A stretch of 64,000 nucleotides of DNA from Rhodococcus_G sp042879035 (lineage in GTDB: Bacteria; Actinomycetota; Actinomycetes; Mycobacteriales; Mycobacteriaceae), in the NCBI RefSeq assembly GCF_042879035.1, contig NZ_JBIAOU010000001.1, positions 434,001 through 498,000 of the forward strand, written 5' to 3'. Both the position numbers and the translations under genes were made by a program. This document shows, piece by piece, positions 43,072 to 51,409 of the stretch (position 1 is the stretch's first letter; every line of letters begins with the position of its first letter). Below the pieces are notes generated by a model that did not search any database, was not told the DNA's origin, and saw only the letters and a list, made by a program, of their open reading frames with translations.

Positions 43072-44295
43072 CTACTGCCTCTTCTTGTTTCGCTTTCCGG
43101 TCGGCCGGGCACCCGGCTTCGGCGCCTCGCCCGGGCGGCGCGGCGTGGTCGTCGCGGTCGCCGCCACCGAGCCTGCCAGTGCGCCGCTGGAAACCGAACC
43201 CGACCCGCCGGACCGCTCCGCCCGTCGCGCGAGCACCTTCGAGGTGTGCGCGGCGACCGGTCCCCACCGCTCCTTGATCGACACCAACAGCGGCGTGGCG
43301 AAGAAGATGGACGAGAACGCGCCGACCACGATGCCGACCAGCTGCACGACCGCGAGGTCCTTGAGCGTGCCGACACCGAGCAGTCCGACCGCGACGACGA
43401 GCAGGCCGACCACCGGCAGCACACTGATCACGGTGGTGTTGATCGACCTCATCAACGTCTGGTTGACGGCGAGGTTCGCCTGCTCCCCGTAGGTGCGGCG
43501 GGTGGTGTGCAGGACGCCGCGGGTGTTCTCCTCGACCTTGTCGAACACGACGACCGTGTCGTACAGCGAGAACCCCAGGATCGTCAGCAGGCCGATCACC
43601 GTCGCCGGGGTGACCTCGAGCCCGATCAGCGAGTACACACCCGCGGTGACGATCATGTCGAAGAACAGCGCGACGATCGCCGCGAACGCCATGTCCCGTT
43701 CGAACCGGATCGCGATGTAGACGCTCACGATCACCAGGAAGACGACGAGGGCGATCAGTGCCTTCTGGGTGATCTGACTGCCCCACGTCTCACTGACGTC
43801 GGCGACGCTGATCGCGTTCTTGCTCGGCACACCGTCCTGGTCCTCGGGCTGGAAGGCGTCGAACAGCGCGTCCTGGACGACGACGACCTCGCGTGCGTCG
43901 AGCGCCTCGGACCGGATCTGGATGGTCGCGCTGGCGCCGGAGCCCACGGTCTGCACCGAGACCGGCGCCTCGCCGAGCGCGTCGCTGTAGACCTGCTCGA
44001 CCTGCTCGGTCGTCGCGCCGGTCGACGCGGGGAACTGGATGCGGGTGCCACCCTCGAAGTCGATGCCGAGGGAGAAGCCCCGGAACACCATGCTCGCGAT
44101 CGAGATCAGCACGACGACGGCGACGACGGTGTAGTACGTGCGCCGCTTGCCGACGACGTCGAAGGCGCCGGTGCCGGTGTACAGCCGCGAGAGCAGGCTG
44201 TGCTTGGGGAGCGCACCCTGGTCGACAGCGTTGTCCGCCGGATCTGCGGTGCCGGTGTCGCGATCGGGTGCGTCGGATTCCGTTGGTTTCGTCAT
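43072..44295 (-). CDS. secF: Protein translocase subunit SecF
   Basis: Part of the SecDF complex that uses the proton motive force to help proteins finish crossing the membrane. The 407 residues contain a helix near 32-54, the FRGFSLGIDFEGGTRIQF motif typical of SecF, a periplasmic loop, and five C-terminal helices with VVFLVIVSVYIAIRFERDMAFA, VIGLLTILGFSLYDTVVVFDKVREN-type sequence and NQTLMRSINTTVISVLPV. The C-terminal 80 residues are Ser/Gly/Arg-rich, longer than in E. coli. ATG 44295 has AAGGAG upstream and lies almost on top of the secD stop. Confidence 0.95.
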   Translation of the reverse strand: MTKPTESDAPDRDTGTADPADNAVDQGALPKHSLLSRLYTGTGAFDVVGKRRTYYTVVAVVVLISIASMVFRGFSLGIDFEGGTRIQFPASTGATTEQVEQVYSDALGEAPVSVQTVGSGASATIQIRSEALDAREVVVVQDALFDAFQPEDQDGVPSKNAISVADVSETWGSQITQKALIALVVFLVIVSVYIAIRFERDMAFAAIVALFFDMIVTAGVYSLIGLEVTPATVIGLLTILGFSLYDTVVVFDKVEENTRGVLHTTRRTYGEQANLAVNQTLMRSINTTVISVLPVVGLLVVAVGLLGVGTLKDLAVVQLVGIVVGAFSSIFFATPLLVSIKERWGPVAAHTSKVLARRAERSGGSGSVSSGALAGSVAATATTTPRRPGEAPKPGARPTGKRNKKRQ

Positions 44296-44297
44296 GC

Positions 44298-45983
44298 TCA
44301 GGACTCCTTCGCCTTCGCCGCGGCTGCCGCCGTCTTGCGTTCCCTGGCCACCTGGGCGACGGCGCCGAGGCCGTTCACGCTCGGCTTCGACCAGAACGCC
44401 GATTTCGATGCGAGGTGCACCAGCGGATGGGTCACCAGGAACACGACGACCACGTCGAGGATGGTCGTCAGGCCGAGGGTGAACGCGAAGCCGCGCACCT
44501 GGCCGACCGCGAGCACGTACAGCACGGCCGCGGCGATGAAACTCACCGCGTTACCGGACAGGATGGTCCGGCGGGCCCTGGCCCAACCGCGCGGGACGGC
44601 GGAGCGGAAGCTACGGCCCTCGCGCATCTCGTCCTTGATGCGTTCGAAGTAGACGACGAACGAGTCGGCGGTCATGCCGATACCGATGATCAGACCGGCA
44701 ATACCCGCCAGGTCGAGGGTGAACCCGATGTACCGGCCGAGCAGCACCATGATCGCGTAGACCAGGACACCGGACAGCACCAACGACAACGCCGTCAGGA
44801 TGCCGAGCATCCGGTAGTAGATCAGGCAGTACAGCAGCACCAGCGCCAGACCGATCGCACCCGCGATCAGACCCGCCTGCAGGGACGCCAAACCGAGCGT
44901 CGCGGAGACCGTTTCCGCCTCCGACGCCTCGAACGAGAGCGGCAGCGAACCGTACTTGAGGGTGTTCGCGAGCTCCTTGGCCGTCACCGCCGTGAAGTTG
45001 CCCGTGATCGACGTGGCGCTGCCCGCCGGGGTCGCGCCCTGGATCACCGGGGCGCTCACGACCTTCGAGTCCAGGGTGAACGCCGCCTGCTGACCGATGT
45101 TGGCGGAGGTGAACTGCGCCCAGGTGTTGCTGGCGTCCGACTTGAACGTCAGGCTCACCTCGTGGCGGGCCTGCTGCGAGTTGAACATCGACGTCGCGTC
45201 CGCGATCTCCTGCCCGTCGATGATGCTCGGGCCGAGCAGGTACACGGTGGTGCCGTCGGTCGAGCAGGCGACCAACGGCAGGGTGGGATCGTCGTTGCCC
45301 TGCAGCGGATCGGAGGCATTGCAGTCCAGAGTGGCCATCGCCTGCTGCTGCACCGCCGGGTCGGTGCTCTGCCGGGTAGCCCTCGCGGCCGCGATCTCGG
45401 CGGCCGCCTCGTCGCCGGTGGTGGCGTCGGCGGCCGGCTGACCGTCGTCGGGAGCTTCGGTCGCCGGTGCATCGGTGGTCGGCGCGTCGGTGGTCGGTGC
45501 CTGGGCCGGGAACGGACGGTTCTGCGCTGCCGGGGCTTCCGTGGTCGGCGCCGGGGTGGGTGTGGTGGCCGCCGGCGTCTGCCCCGTCTGGGCCTGCGCG
45601 TTCGCGGCCTGCGACCCGGTGACGGGCCGGATGTACAGCCGGGCCGTCTGGCCGAGTGTACGGGCCTGCGCGCTGTCGTCACCGGGGACGGTGATCACCA
45701 GGTTGTCGCCGTCGATGACGACCTCGGAGCCGGACACTCCGAGGCCGTTGACGCGGGTCTCGATGATCTCCTGCGCACGACGGAGGCTGTCCTGGCTCGG
45801 CCGGCTGCCGTCCGGGGTCCGCGCGGTCAGCGTGACCCGGGTCCCACCCTGCAGGTCGATACCGAGCTTCGGAGTCGGGGACTTGTCCCCCGTGAAGAAG
45901 ACGAGCGCATACAGTGCGGCGACGATCAGCCCGAAGATCACGAGCGAACGCGCAGGCCTGACGGCTCCGCTGGGTGATGCCAC
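44298..45983 (-). CDS. secD: Protein translocase subunit SecD
   Basis: Partner of SecF. The 561 residues include the first helix (ARSLVIFGLIVAALYALVFF), the signature GIDLQGGTRVTLTAR, a large periplasmic domain, and the C-terminal helices with SLQAGLIAGAIGLALVLLYC and DLAGIAGLIIGIGMTADSFV. The periplasmic domain holds a low-complexity insert of some 70 residues rich in Ala, Pro, Thr and Gln (TPTPAPTTEAPAAQN), seen in actinobacterial SecD. The start is the GTG at 45983 with AGGAG eleven bases upstream. A hairpin lies between yajC and this gene. Confidence 0.95.
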   Translation of the reverse strand: MASPSGAVRPARSLVIFGLIVAALYALVFFTGDKSPTPKLGIDLQGGTRVTLTARTPDGSRPSQDSLRRAQEIIETRVNGLGVSGSEVVIDGDNLVITVPGDDSAQARTLGQTARLYIRPVTGSQAANAQAQTGQTPAATTPTPAPTTEAPAAQNRPFPAQAPTTDAPTTDAPATEAPDDGQPAADATTGDEAAAEIAAARATRQSTDPAVQQQAMATLDCNASDPLQGNDDPTLPLVACSTDGTTVYLLGPSIIDGQEIADATSMFNSQQARHEVSLTFKSDASNTWAQFTSANIGQQAAFTLDSKVVSAPVIQGATPAGSATSITGNFTAVTAKELANTLKYGSLPLSFEASEAETVSATLGLASLQAGLIAGAIGLALVLLYCLIYYRMLGILTALSLVLSGVLVYAIMVLLGRYIGFTLDLAGIAGLIIGIGMTADSFVVYFERIKDEMREGRSFRSAVPRGWARARRTILSGNAVSFIAAAVLYVLAVGQVRGFAFTLGLTTILDVVVVFLVTHPLVHLASKSAFWSKPSVNGLGAVAQVARERKTAAAAAKAKES

Positions 45984-46057
45984 GATCCGTAGTTCTCCTA
46001 GTACCTGTGTCGTGCAGCCGCGGTACGAGCACCACACTGCAGCCCCGCACACCACCG

Positions 46058-46081
46058 CTGCCGAGCGACGACGCTCGGCAG
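46058..46081 (-). terminator. Hairpin between yajC and secD
   Basis: CTGCCGAGCG-ACGA-CGCTCGGCAG, a perfect ten-base stem and four-base loop, 33 bases after the yajC stop and 74 bases before the secD start on the minus strand. It could be an intra-operon attenuator, reducing or uncoupling secDF expression from yajC. Confidence 0.5.
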
Positions 46082-46114
46082 CAGGCGCGGGATCAGTTCA
46101 ATCCTTGTCCCGGC

Positions 46115-46495
46115 TCATTCCTTGTCGAGGCGGCGCTGCGTCTGTTCGGGGGTCTCCTCGGCCGGTCCGGCCGCGGTGTCGGTGCCGTCGAGATCGGTGT
46201 CGGTCTCGACGAGGTCGGTGTCGTCCTCGTCGAGATCGGTGTCGTCGGCGACCCGTTCGCGGATCACCAGACGCGACCACGTGGTCACGACGCCGGGTGC
46301 GATCTCGAGATCCACGGTCGACTCGCCGAGGCCGGCCACGGTGGCATGCAGACCCGCCGTGGTCATGACCCGGTCACCGACCTGGAGCGAATCCTGCACC
46401 TCGGTGGTCTTCGCCATTTCCTTCTTCTGGCGGCGGATGCCGAGGAACATCGGCACCAGCAGGGCGAGAATCAGGAGCGGGAACAGCAATTCCAT
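46115..46495 (-). CDS. yajC: Preprotein translocase subunit YajC
   Basis: A small SecDF-associated membrane protein. The 126 residues begin with one helix (MELLFPLLILALLVPMFLGI) followed by RRQKKEMAKTTEVQDSLQVGDRVMTTAGLHATVAG, the YajC signature. The C-terminal 40 residues are very acidic and repetitive (DTDLDEDDTDLVETDTDLDG), longer than in enterobacteria. The ATG at 46495 gives the typical N-terminus; a longer frame to 46609 is rejected. Downstream of ruvB by 73 bases on the same strand. Confidence 0.92.
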   Translation of the reverse strand: MELLFPLLILALLVPMFLGIRRQKKEMAKTTEVQDSLQVGDRVMTTAGLHATVAGLGESTVDLEIAPGVVTTWSRLVIRERVADDTDLDEDDTDLVETDTDLDGTDTAAGPAEETPEQTQRRLDKE

Positions 46496-46568
46496 CGTTG
46501 AAGTCAGTCCTCGGGGTTCGTCCGTGTCACCGGTCCCGTGCGGACCGCTGCAGTACACCAGTGTGCCA

Positions 46569-47654
46569 TCACTCCCACAGCGCCTGCTGCGGTTCGTTGA
46601 CGCGTACATCTATTCCGCCCGTCGCCGCGTCCGGCGGCGGCGTCAGACCGAGCTGTTCCCAGGCGGCCGCGGTCGCGACCCGGCCGCGGGGCGTGCGGGC
46701 GATCATCCCCGCCCGCACGAGGAACGGCTCACACACCTCCTCCACGGTGCCCGGCTCCTCCCCCACCGCGACGGCGAGGGTCGACACCCCGACCGGTCCG
46801 CCGCCGAAGCTGCGGACCAGCGCGCTGAGGACCGCCCGGTCGAGCCGGTCGAGTCCGAGCTGGTCGACGTCGTACACCGCCAGTGCGGCCCGCGCGACGT
46901 CCCGGGTGATGACGCCGTCCGCACGCACGTCCGCGAAGTCCCGGACCCGACGAAGCAGCCGGTTCGCGATACGGGGGGTCCCTCGGGACCGCCCGGCGAT
47001 CTCCGCGCTCGCCTCGTCGCCCAGCGTGACGCCGAGAATCCCCGCCGACCGCAACAGGATTCGCTGCAGTTCCGGCGGATCGTAGAAGTCCATGTGCGCA
47101 GTGAACCCGAAGCGGTCACGCAGCGGACCGGTCAGCGACCCGGACCGGGTGGTGGCACCGACAAGGGTGAACGGCGCGACCTCGAGCGGGATGGACGTGG
47201 CGCCGGGACCCTTGCCGACGACGACGTCGACGCGGAAGTCCTCCATCGCCAGGTACAGCATCTCCTCGGCCGGGCGGGCGATCCGGTGGATCTCGTCGAT
47301 GAACAGCACGTCGCCCTCGACGAGGTTGCTCAGCATCGCCGCCAGGTCACCGGCCCGCTCCAGGGCAGGTCCCGACGTCAGCCGCAGCGACGTGCCGAGC
47401 TCGGTGGCGATGATCATCGCCATCGACGTCTTGCCCAGCCCGGGAGGGCCGGAGAGCAGGATGTGGTCGGGAGTGCCGCCGCGCTTCTTCGCGCCGGCCA
47501 GGACCAGCTGCAGTTGTTCCCGGACCCGCGGCTGGCCGATGAAGTCGTCCAGCGAGGTCGGCCGCAGGCTGGCCTCGACGTCACCGTCGCCGGTGAGCAT
47601 CTGCGCCGAGACCTGCGACTCCGCGGGATCGACGGCGTCGCCGTGCTCGGTCAC
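46569..47654 (-). CDS. ruvB: Holliday junction branch migration ATPase RuvB
   Basis: Hexameric AAA+ motor that moves Holliday junctions with RuvA. The 361 residues show SLRPTSLDDFIGQPRVREQL, Walker A GPPGLGKTSMA near 69-79, Walker B VLFIDEIHRI, the sensor region GATTRSGSLTGPLRDRFG, and the C-terminal winged helix with GGGPVGVSTLAVAVGEEPGTVE and RTPRGRVAT. The GTG at 47654 overlaps the ruvA stop (GTGA), so translation is coupled. Last gene of ruvC-ruvA-ruvB, under the SOS box before ruvC. Confidence 0.96.
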   Translation of the reverse strand: MTEHGDAVDPAESQVSAQMLTGDGDVEASLRPTSLDDFIGQPRVREQLQLVLAGAKKRGGTPDHILLSGPPGLGKTSMAMIIATELGTSLRLTSGPALERAGDLAAMLSNLVEGDVLFIDEIHRIARPAEEMLYLAMEDFRVDVVVGKGPGATSIPLEVAPFTLVGATTRSGSLTGPLRDRFGFTAHMDFYDPPELQRILLRSAGILGVTLGDEASAEIAGRSRGTPRIANRLLRRVRDFADVRADGVITRDVARAALAVYDVDQLGLDRLDRAVLSALVRSFGGGPVGVSTLAVAVGEEPGTVEEVCEPFLVRAGMIARTPRGRVATAAAWEQLGLTPPPDAATGGIDVRVNEPQQALWE

Positions 47655-48250
47655 CGGCTCTTACCCAGGAGGGCGAGCGCCGACCGCAGTGCGCGGGAGG
47701 TGTCCGCGTCCGGATCCGCGGCGAGGACCGAGTCGGTCGCCGGCTCTGCCTGCTTGAGGGGGAACCCGAGACCGACCAGCGCCTCGACGATCTGGTCGCG
47801 GATCGGTCCCGCGGCGGCCGCGGCGGCCGGGGATCCCGGTGCGGCGGGGACCGCCTCGACCTTGTCGCGCAACTCCACGACCATCCGCTCGGCACCTCGT
47901 TTGCCGATACCTGGGACCCGGGTCAGGGCGGACACGTTCCCCTCGGCGAGCGCCTTGCGCAGCGCCTCCGGCTCCAGGACCGCGAGGATCGCCATCGCGA
48001 GACGCGGCCCGACACCGGAGACGGTCTGCAGCAGGCCGAACAGGTCACGCGATTCGCTGTCGTGGAAGCCGTAGAGCGTCATCGATTCCTCGCGGACGAT
48101 CATCGCGGTGACGAGTCGCACGTCGGCTCCACGCTGCAGTGTCGCGAGGGTGGCCGGCGTCGCGTTCAGCTTGTAGCCGACGCCCGCGGCCTCGAGCACC
48201 ACGTGGTCGAGCGCGATCTCGAGCACCTCGCCACGGACCGACGCGATCAT
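47651..48250 (-). CDS. ruvA: Holliday junction DNA helicase subunit RuvA
   Basis: Binds the four-way junction and loads RuvB. The 199 residues begin MIASVRGEVLEIALDHVVLE, an OB fold, with the helix-hairpin-helix motifs at LLQTVSGVGPRLAMAILAVL and LTRVPGIGKRGAERMVVEL, and a C-terminal RuvB-contact helix bundle after an Ala/Pro linker. ATG 48250 overlaps the ruvC stop by four bases. Length and domain order are standard. Confidence 0.96.
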   Translation of the reverse strand: MIASVRGEVLEIALDHVVLEAAGVGYKLNATPATLATLQRGADVRLVTAMIVREESMTLYGFHDSESRDLFGLLQTVSGVGPRLAMAILAVLEPEALRKALAEGNVSALTRVPGIGKRGAERMVVELRDKVEAVPAAPGSPAAAAAAGPIRDQIVEALVGLGFPLKQAEPATDSVLAADPDADTSRALRSALALLGKSR

Positions 48251-48831
48251 TGCGAACCTGCCTTCTTCAACCTGGATCTGTTCAGTTCCGCGAGACGCGC
48301 CTCGTACCGCCGCTTCTGGTCCGCGGCTGCGGCCTCGGCACGTGCCATCCGCTCGATCATCGGCGCCCGCCAACAGTGGCAGATGGCCAGTGCGAGCGCA
48401 TCGGCGGCGTCCGCAGGCCGCGGCGCCTGCTGCAGGCCGAGGATGCGGGTCACCATCGCGGTGACCTGTGCCTTGTCGGCGCGACCGTTTCCGGTGACGG
48501 CGGCCTTGACCTCCGACGGGGTGTGGAATCGGACGGGCACGCCCCGCTGCCCCGCGGCCAGCGCGACGACACCACCCGCCTGGGCGGTCCCCATCGCGGT
48601 CGAGACCTGATGCTGGGCGAAGACGCGCTCGATCGCCACCACTTCCGGGCTGTGCACGTCGATCCAGTGGCAGGCCGCGTCGTAGACGGAGTTCAGGCGC
48701 ATCGCCAACTCCATGTCCGCAGGCGTGCGCACCACGTCGACGTCGAGCGCGGTCACCTGCCGCCCGCGCCCGGACTCGACCAGCGCGATACCGCACCGCG
48801 TCAGTCCGGGGTCGACACCCATCACACGCAC
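48247..48831 (-). CDS. ruvC: Crossover junction endodeoxyribonuclease RuvC
   Basis: Resolves Holliday junctions. The 194 residues start VRVMGVDPGLTRCG, containing the first catalytic Asp of the RNase H-like fold. VVAIERVFAQHQVSTAMGTAQ supplies the catalytic Glu, and HTPSEVKAAVTGNGRADKAQV and DAADALALAICHC the remaining acidic residues. The GTG at 48831 has GAGAGG eight bases upstream; a frame reaching 48921 crosses the LexA box and is rejected. The SOS box lies 35 bases upstream, so the ruvCAB operon is damage-inducible. Confidence 0.95.
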   Translation of the reverse strand: MRVMGVDPGLTRCGIALVESGRGRQVTALDVDVVRTPADMELAMRLNSVYDAACHWIDVHSPEVVAIERVFAQHQVSTAMGTAQAGGVVALAAGQRGVPVRFHTPSEVKAAVTGNGRADKAQVTAMVTRILGLQQAPRPADAADALALAICHCWRAPMIERMARAEAAAADQKRRYEARLAELNRSRLKKAGSQ

Positions 48832-48865
48832 GCGCCCACCTCTCCGAGCAGCCGATGCCGCTTGT

Positions 48866-48881
48866 ACGAACAGCTGTTCGA
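48866..48881 (-). promoter_or_regulatory. LexA (SOS) box before ruvCAB
   Basis: ACGAACAGCTGTTCGA on the plus strand; the core CGAAC-AGCT-GTTCG is a perfect palindrome and only the first base departs from TCGAAC-N4-GTTCGA. Regulation of ruvC by LexA is established in mycobacteria. Confidence 0.85.
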
Positions 48882-48943
48882 GAGTATAGGCGCGTGCGGT
48901 GACATCGTCGGAGACCAACACGCGGTCGCCCGAGCGTGAACGA

Positions 48944-49696
48944 TCAGGCGTCGAGTTCCGCCAGGACGTCGTCGGAGACGTCGACGTTGGTGTACACGTT
49001 CTGCACGTCGTCCGAATCCTCGAGCGCGTCGACCAGCTTGAACACCTTGCGGGCTCCGTCGACGTCGACGGGGACCTCGACGGAGGCGCGGAAGTCCGGG
49101 TCGGCGGAGTCGTAGTCGATGCCCGCGTCGACGAGCGCGGTACGGACCGCGATCAGGTCACCCGCCTCGGAGACGATCTCGAACTGCTCGCCCAGGTCGT
49201 TGATCTCCTCGGCGCCGGCCTCGAGCACGACCTCGAGGATCTCGTCCTCGCTGCGGCCGGCCTTGTCCAGCACGACGACACCCTTGCGGCTGAACAGGTA
49301 CGACACCGAACCTGGATCGGCCATGTTGCCGCCGTTGCGGGTCATCGCGGTGCGCACCTCGCCCGCGGCGCGGTTGCGGTTGTCGGTGAGGCACTCGATC
49401 AGCACGGCGACGCCGTTGGGGCCGTACCCCTCGTACATGATCGTCTGCCAGTCTGCGCCGCCCGCCTCCTCACCGGCACCGCGCTTGCGCGCCCGCTCGA
49501 TGTTGTCGTTGGGAACGGAGGTCTTCTTCGCCTTCTGGATGGCGTCGTACAGCGTCGGGTTTCCGGCCGGGTCACCACCGCCGGTTCGCGCGGCCACCTC
49601 GATGTTCTTGATCAGCTTCGCGAAGGCCTTGCCGCGCTTGGCGTCGATCGCGGCCTTCTTGTGCTTGGTGGTGGCCCATTTGGAATGGCCGCTCAT
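48944..49696 (-). CDS. YebC/PmpR family transcriptional regulator or translation factor
   Basis: A 250-residue YebC protein starting MSGHSKWATTKHKKAAIDAKRGK, with VPNDNIERARKRG and EGYGPNGVAVLIECLTDNRNRAAGEVR, and an acidic C-terminus. Members were described as DNA-binding regulators and, more recently, as factors that help ribosomes through proline stretches. The ATG at 49696 has AGAGGG upstream. It is the Rv2603c equivalent, with ruvC downstream and pdxT upstream on the same strand. Confidence 0.93.
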   Translation of the reverse strand: MSGHSKWATTKHKKAAIDAKRGKAFAKLIKNIEVAARTGGGDPAGNPTLYDAIQKAKKTSVPNDNIERARKRGAGEEAGGADWQTIMYEGYGPNGVAVLIECLTDNRNRAAGEVRTAMTRNGGNMADPGSVSYLFSRKGVVVLDKAGRSEDEILEVVLEAGAEEINDLGEQFEIVSEAGDLIAVRTALVDAGIDYDSADPDFRASVEVPVDVDGARKVFKLVDALEDSDDVQNVYTNVDVSDDVLAELDA

Positions 49697-49788
49697 GCGT
49701 GGTTCCCTCTTCCGTGTCTGCCTGTCCCGGATGTGGATGCACCCGCGACAGCGCCGGACGCTGCAGCAGGGATCACAGTGGAGCCAGT

Positions 49789-50430
49789 TTACCCGCGCGC
49801 CGCGATCGCCTCGCGCACCATGTCGACGAACAACTCGTGCACCCGCCGGTCCCCGGTCACCTCGGGATGGAACGAGGTAGCCACGACGTTCCCCTGCCGG
49901 ACCGCGACGACGCGCCCCGCCGCCGGGCCCTCCGGGACGGTGGCGAGCACTTCGACCCCCTCGCCGACCCGCTCGACCCACGGCGCGCGAATGAACACCG
50001 CACGCATCGGACCGCCCGGCACGTCCGCGAAGTCGAGGTCCTCCTCGAACGAGTCGACCTGACGACCGAAAGCGTTGCGCCGCACCGTGATGTCGATACC
50101 CGACAGGCAGTGGGCGTCGGGCCGGGTGTCGAGGATCTCGGACGCGAGCAGGATCATGCCCGCACACGACCCGTAGGCGGGCATGCCAGCGCGCAGCCGT
50201 TCCCGCAGCGGCTCGAGCAGGTCGAACACGACGAGCAACCGGCTCATCGTCGTCGACTCGCCGCCCGGGATCACCAGTCCGTCGACCGCTTCGAGCTCGG
50301 CGGAGCGGCGCACCGTGATCGCGCGGGCGCCCGCCGCCTCGATCGCCGCGACGTGTTCGCGGACGTCGCCCTGCAGGGCGAGGACCCCGACCACGGGTCG
50401 AGTGGCGGGCTGATCGGCGGGCGGGGTCAC
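49789..50430 (-). CDS. pdxT: Pyridoxal 5'-phosphate synthase glutaminase subunit PdxT
   Basis: Supplies ammonia from glutamine to PdxS for vitamin B6 synthesis. The 213 residues contain VVGVLALQGDVREHVAAIE, the class I amidotransferase stretch VIPGGESTTMSRLL, the nucleophile loop GSCAGMILLASEI, and the catalytic SFHPEVTGD near the end. The GTG at 50430 gives a family-like N-terminus; an ATG at 50466 would add 12 residues, and neither has a strong ribosome site. Its partner pdxS is about 6 kb away here, past the P450 cassette. Confidence 0.94.
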   Translation of the reverse strand: MTPPADQPATRPVVGVLALQGDVREHVAAIEAAGARAITVRRSAELEAVDGLVIPGGESTTMSRLLVVFDLLEPLRERLRAGMPAYGSCAGMILLASEILDTRPDAHCLSGIDITVRRNAFGRQVDSFEEDLDFADVPGGPMRAVFIRAPWVERVGEGVEVLATVPEGPAAGRVVAVRQGNVVATSFHPEVTGDRRVHELFVDMVREAIAARG

Positions 50431-50492
50431 GGGTACGCACACGGTGTTGATGACAGGTCCAATCATGTTGCAGAAAAGTACTTCTCGAACGG

Positions 50493-51311
50493 TCAGTCGC
50501 GCAGCAGCCGAGTCAGGCCCTCCTGCACCACAGCGGCGACGAGCACTCCGGACCGGTCGAAGATGCGACCCTGGGTGAGGGCGCGCCCGAAGCCGGCGGA
50601 CGGTGACGACTGATCGTAGAGCAGCCACTCGTCGGCCCGAAACGGACGCAGGAACCACAGCGCGTGGTCGAGCGACGCCTGCTGCAGTGCCGTACCCGCG
50701 TGCGGCACCTGGGCCGACCCGAGCAGCGTCATGTCGGACATGTAGGCCAGCGTGCAGATGTGGAAGACGGGGTCCTCGGGCAGGGTGCGGCGGTACCGGA
50801 ACCAGACCTGCTGCTGCGCGGGAACACCGGGACGGCGGGCGATCCGTTCCTGCGGTACGAAGCGCAGGTCCCAGTCGGACCACTCGCGGAACTCCCACGG
50901 GATGTCCTCGCCGACGACCTGCGCGATGTCGGGCAGGTCCTCGGGGTCGGGCACCGGCGGCATCCGGTCTCCGTGTTCGATGCCCTCGTCGCCGACGTGG
51001 AACGACGCCGACATGGTGAAGATCGCCTGACCGTCCTGCACTCCGGTGACGCGACGCGTGCAGAACGAGCGCCCGTCCCGAATCCGGTCGACGAGGAACA
51101 CCGTGGGAATGGTGGGGTTGCCCGGACGCAGGAAGTACCCGTGCAGCGAGTGCACCCGGTACCGGTCGTCGACCGTGCGCACCGCCGACACCAGCGCCTG
51201 CCCGGCGACCTGGCCGCCGAACGTGCGGGTCATCGTCGTGTCGGCCACGATGCCCCGGAAGATGTCCTTCTCGAGCTGTTCGAGTTCGAGAATCTCCTCG
51301 ATCGACGACAT
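50493..51311 (-). CDS. tesB: Acyl-CoA thioesterase II (TesB-like)
   Basis: Hydrolyses acyl-CoA to free acid and CoA. The 272 residues form the double hotdog: the first repeat with IVADTTMTRTFGGQVAGQAL and VHSLHGYFLRPGNPTIPTVF, the second with VFHICTLAYMSDMTLLGSA, SLDHALWFLRPFRADEWLLY and GRALTQGRIFDRSGVLVAAV. ATG 51311 has GAAAGGGG upstream. Equivalent to Rv2605c (TesB2), which lies between pdxT and pdxS in M. tuberculosis. A hairpin terminator upstream separates it from the SDR gene. Confidence 0.93.
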   Translation of the reverse strand: MSSIEEILELEQLEKDIFRGIVADTTMTRTFGGQVAGQALVSAVRTVDDRYRVHSLHGYFLRPGNPTIPTVFLVDRIRDGRSFCTRRVTGVQDGQAIFTMSASFHVGDEGIEHGDRMPPVPDPEDLPDIAQVVGEDIPWEFREWSDWDLRFVPQERIARRPGVPAQQQVWFRYRRTLPEDPVFHICTLAYMSDMTLLGSAQVPHAGTALQQASLDHALWFLRPFRADEWLLYDQSSPSAGFGRALTQGRIFDRSGVLVAAVVQEGLTRLLRD

Positions 51312-51345
51312 GTGGCACCCCTTTCGGCAGGGGTAACGCTAGCAA

Positions 51346-51382
51346 CGACGCGGCCCCGCTCTCGTCAAGCGGGGCCGCGTCG
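51346..51382 (-). terminator. Terminator between the SDR gene and tesB
   Basis: CGACGCGGCCCCGCT pairs perfectly with AGCGGGGCCGCGTCG around a seven-base loop, 27 bases past the SDR stop in its direction of transcription. It ends the P450 cassette transcript. Confidence 0.8.
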
Positions 51383-51409
51383 CCGCGTGCAGCGTGCCGG
51401 GAGTTGCGC

